A stretch of 13,191 nt of DNA, taken from positions 1-13,191 of the forward strand of contig CAKTXR010000069.1 in the NCBI GenBank assembly GCA_934631025.1, in the 5' to 3' direction. The notes beneath the pieces are model-generated. The model ran no database searches, had not been told where the DNA came from, and worked only from the letters and a program-made list of their open reading frames with translations. The DNA comes from an uncultured Clostridia bacterium (lineage in GTDB: Bacteria > Bacillota > Clostridia > Christensenellales > Aristaeellaceae). A program made the translations under genes and the position numbers. Of the stretch, positions 13,153 to 13,191 are shown in pieces; the first letter of the stretch is position 1; each line of letters begins with the position of its first letter.

Positions 13153-13191
13153 CGGGCGAAAAGGTGCTTGACAAAAGGGATATATACATGG
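13149..13191 (+). CDS. spoIIIAH: Stage III sporulation protein AH, N-terminal fragment at the window edge
   Basis: Only 14 residues (MTGEKVLDKRDIYM) are visible before the window ends, so the protein itself cannot be recognised. It is called SpoIIIAH because AH always follows AG in this operon and forms the ring that meets forespore SpoIIQ. ATG 13149 overlaps the spoIIIAG stop as ATGA and is preceded by AAGGAGG (13136-13142). A second in-frame ATG at 13188 has a weak AAGGGA before it, so the true start could be there. Confidence 0.75.
   Translation, partial: MTGEKVLDKRDIYM

Overview
The window looks like a GC-rich, spore-forming Clostridia-type Firmicute. It carries a complete run of spoIIIA genes (spoIIIAA to the first codons of spoIIIAH), a piece of spoIIE, a Bacillus/Clostridium-style cysteine desulfurase-thiI pair, and strong AAGGAG-type ribosome sites. 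The genus cannot be read from the sequence.

Left part (1-1343): the N-terminal and central part of SpoIIE runs in from the left edge. It is cut off just after the first metal-binding Asp motif of its PP2C phosphatase domain. There the sequence shifts abruptly from GC-rich coding DNA to AT-richer DNA of no recognised content, which leads into the promoter of the next gene. This is either a real gene break or an assembly junction.

1344-3425 (+): an EF-G paralogue of the EF-G2 type. It is followed by about 770 bp without a credible gene (3426-4194). This stretch holds two diverged copies of a ~220-bp direct repeat. Each copy has a perfect 10-12 bp hairpin with an 11-nt loop, and the two stems differ by compensatory changes. 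A further hairpin and two small inverted repeats lie downstream.

4259-8729 (-): four genes on the minus strand. They are a CNNM/CorC-type CBS-domain membrane protein, ThiI (tRNA 4-thiouridine synthesis), a NifS/IscS-like cysteine desulfurase that almost certainly supplies ThiI with sulfur, and a small two-helix membrane protein. Each transcriptional block ends in a recognisable hairpin, and the last gene has a good TTGCGG-N17-TATAAT promoter.

8773-13191 (+): the spoIIIA operon, which encodes the mother-cell side of the channel joining mother cell and forespore (ATPase AA, membrane proteins AB to AF, ring proteins AG and AH). It departs from the Bacillus subtilis layout in three ways. SpoIIIAF is only 57 residues and is reduced to its membrane hairpin. 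SpoIIIAG is only 110 residues and has a short turn where the beta-triangle insertion would be. Two spacers of almost equal length (275 and 277 bp) separate AB from AC and AD from AE.

I found no CRISPR array, transposase, tRNA or rRNA. The least ordinary elements are the twin covarying hairpin repeats, the pared-down SpoIIIAF/SpoIIIAG with the unusual operon spacers, and the broken spoIIE.
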